From Rotaria socialis (taxonomy: Eukaryota; Rotifera; Eurotatoria; Philodinida; Philodinidae), in the NCBI GenBank assembly GCA_905331475.1, contig CAJNYU010002382.1, positions 1 through 64,000 on the forward strand: a DNA stretch of 64,000 nucleotides. Reading direction: 5' to 3'. Positions 63,141 to 64,000 of the stretch are shown here, one piece after another. A program made the translations under genes and the position numbers. Under the pieces are notes generated by a model that worked only from the letters and a program-made list of their open reading frames with translations, had not been told where the DNA came from and searched no databases. The number at the start of each line of letters is the position of its first letter. The stretch's first letter is position 1.

Positions 63141-63420
63141 CGTTGCAGCGATTTCTCGTGCTTTCCGGTCGTTTCCCACCGTACCTCTACGACCTGGGTC
63201 GTATTGGGCAATAAAACATTTTACAACACTAGAAAATTGAAAATCGATATTTCAGACTGAATCACTAAGTAAGAATAGAGTTTTCAGAGTGATGAATACC
63301 ACTATGGCTACATAAAAAGTATTCAAGATTTCTCGCAATTGAAGATTTTTCGTAGGGAATTCAGATTCCTGCTTCGCATCGCATTTCGTATACGCGTGAA
63401 ACTCGAATACCATCTAGTTT

Positions 63421-63615
63421 TTAATGCGGTGCGAAGCACAGCATTTATGTAGTCCTGCGCGAGCTTACTTTCTTCGTTCCTTTCTTTCCTACTGGCGTAC
63501 GCGTAAAATCTTAGCAACTTGTGACGCGATGATCTCGAGGACCGAAGATTAGGAAATCGGCGTTGAAACGCAACATGAAAGAATCGAGATCGAATATGTA
63601 CTATTTTTTTGAAAA
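63421..63615 (+). repeat. Dispersed repeat, copy 2 (cf. 24208)
   Basis: AATGCGGTGCGAAGCACAGCA, then TGTGACGCGATGATCTCGAG, then AATCGAGATCGAA, in the same order as at 24208-24510 but with only one of the tandem units. Confidence 0.7.
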
Positions 63616-64000
63616 AAGTTTCTAGGTGGTTCCGTTCCCTTACAAATTGAGCCCCAAAAAGAGGATTTTGATCAAATTTATCTGTGAGATGATTAAAACG
63701 AAAATCGAAACATCAAAAGTTAGGCACCACTCTTTTGCAACAGATGAAAAATAGCTGATTTTCATCAATGAGTCATTTAGATAATTAAAGAATCAATCGA
63801 TATCGTTCTTTAAGAACAAATTAACAAATCTCTATAGAGTTTTGGTAGTTATAAAGTTAGTCATGGCTGATGATATTTTACTATTTTCTTTTCTTATTCA
63901 AGTCTTAACATCGGTCGAATTGTAAATTTTCATATTTCTTCGAATAAAAAGGACTTATTCACAAGAACCGATGTCTCCATTAAAAAAACTTCATATAATG

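Larger units (their letters stand above)
62353..64000. other. Repeat-rich stretch after PCF11
   Basis: No supported gene. It contains the TGTGGG palindrome at 62706, the GC-rich hairpin at 63059 and the second copy of the 24.2-kb dispersed repeat at 63421. Confidence 0.45.

Noticed and set aside
1..64000. tRNA, rRNA, CRISPR arrays, retroviral or LINE coding regions
   Set aside because: None was seen. No cloverleaf with consensus boxes, no regularly spaced short repeats with spacers, and no reverse transcriptase, integrase or transposase motifs were recognised in any frame.

Overview
The window looks like animal nuclear DNA, most likely from a bdelloid rotifer. It is AT-rich, its genes are cut by many introns of about 50-60 bp with GT..AG ends, it has expanded F-box and leucine-rich-repeat (LRR) families, and it has scattered (TGTGGG)n tracts, the telomeric repeat reported for Adineta. 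The species call is inference. Exon coordinates were built by hand from splice sites, reading phase and remembered family resemblance; nothing was checked by a search.

Left part, 1-26 kb: an accessory, repeat-rich region. It holds an intact-looking 37-exon LRR gene on the minus strand (2989-9555) in which almost every exon is one 28-residue repeat, an F-box gene just upstream on the same strand (9742-11085), 8.3 kb without a convincing gene but with several inverted-repeat elements, a convergent pair of paralogous F-box genes (19377-21076 and 21436-23303), a small unrecognised gene joined to a dispersed repeat, and a 159-bp satellite array (about 24.69-25.76 kb).

Middle, 28-38 kb: an intronless cytochrome P450 gene (28699-30147), then ribosomal protein L5 on the minus strand (34109-36288) with four copies of a C/D-box snoRNA in one intron, divergent from a dynactin p24 (DCTN3) gene (36514-38238).

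Right part, 42-64 kb: a conserved housekeeping block. POLDIP2 (visible from 42661 to 50183) has a 5-kb intron that holds a whole Rab26/37 gene on the other strand. OMA1 follows 132 bp downstream of POLDIP2 on the same strand, with a splice-acceptor-like site just before its ATG, as expected for a trans-spliced operon of two mitochondrial proteins. After a decayed gene fragment comes PCF11 (56434-62352), in which two introns carry opposite-facing copies of one 500-bp repeat.

Running through the window is a family of six short palindromes built from telomere-like TGTGGG units, one of them in an F-box intron and one inside an open reading frame. No tRNA, rRNA, CRISPR array or bacterial-type mobile element was seen.
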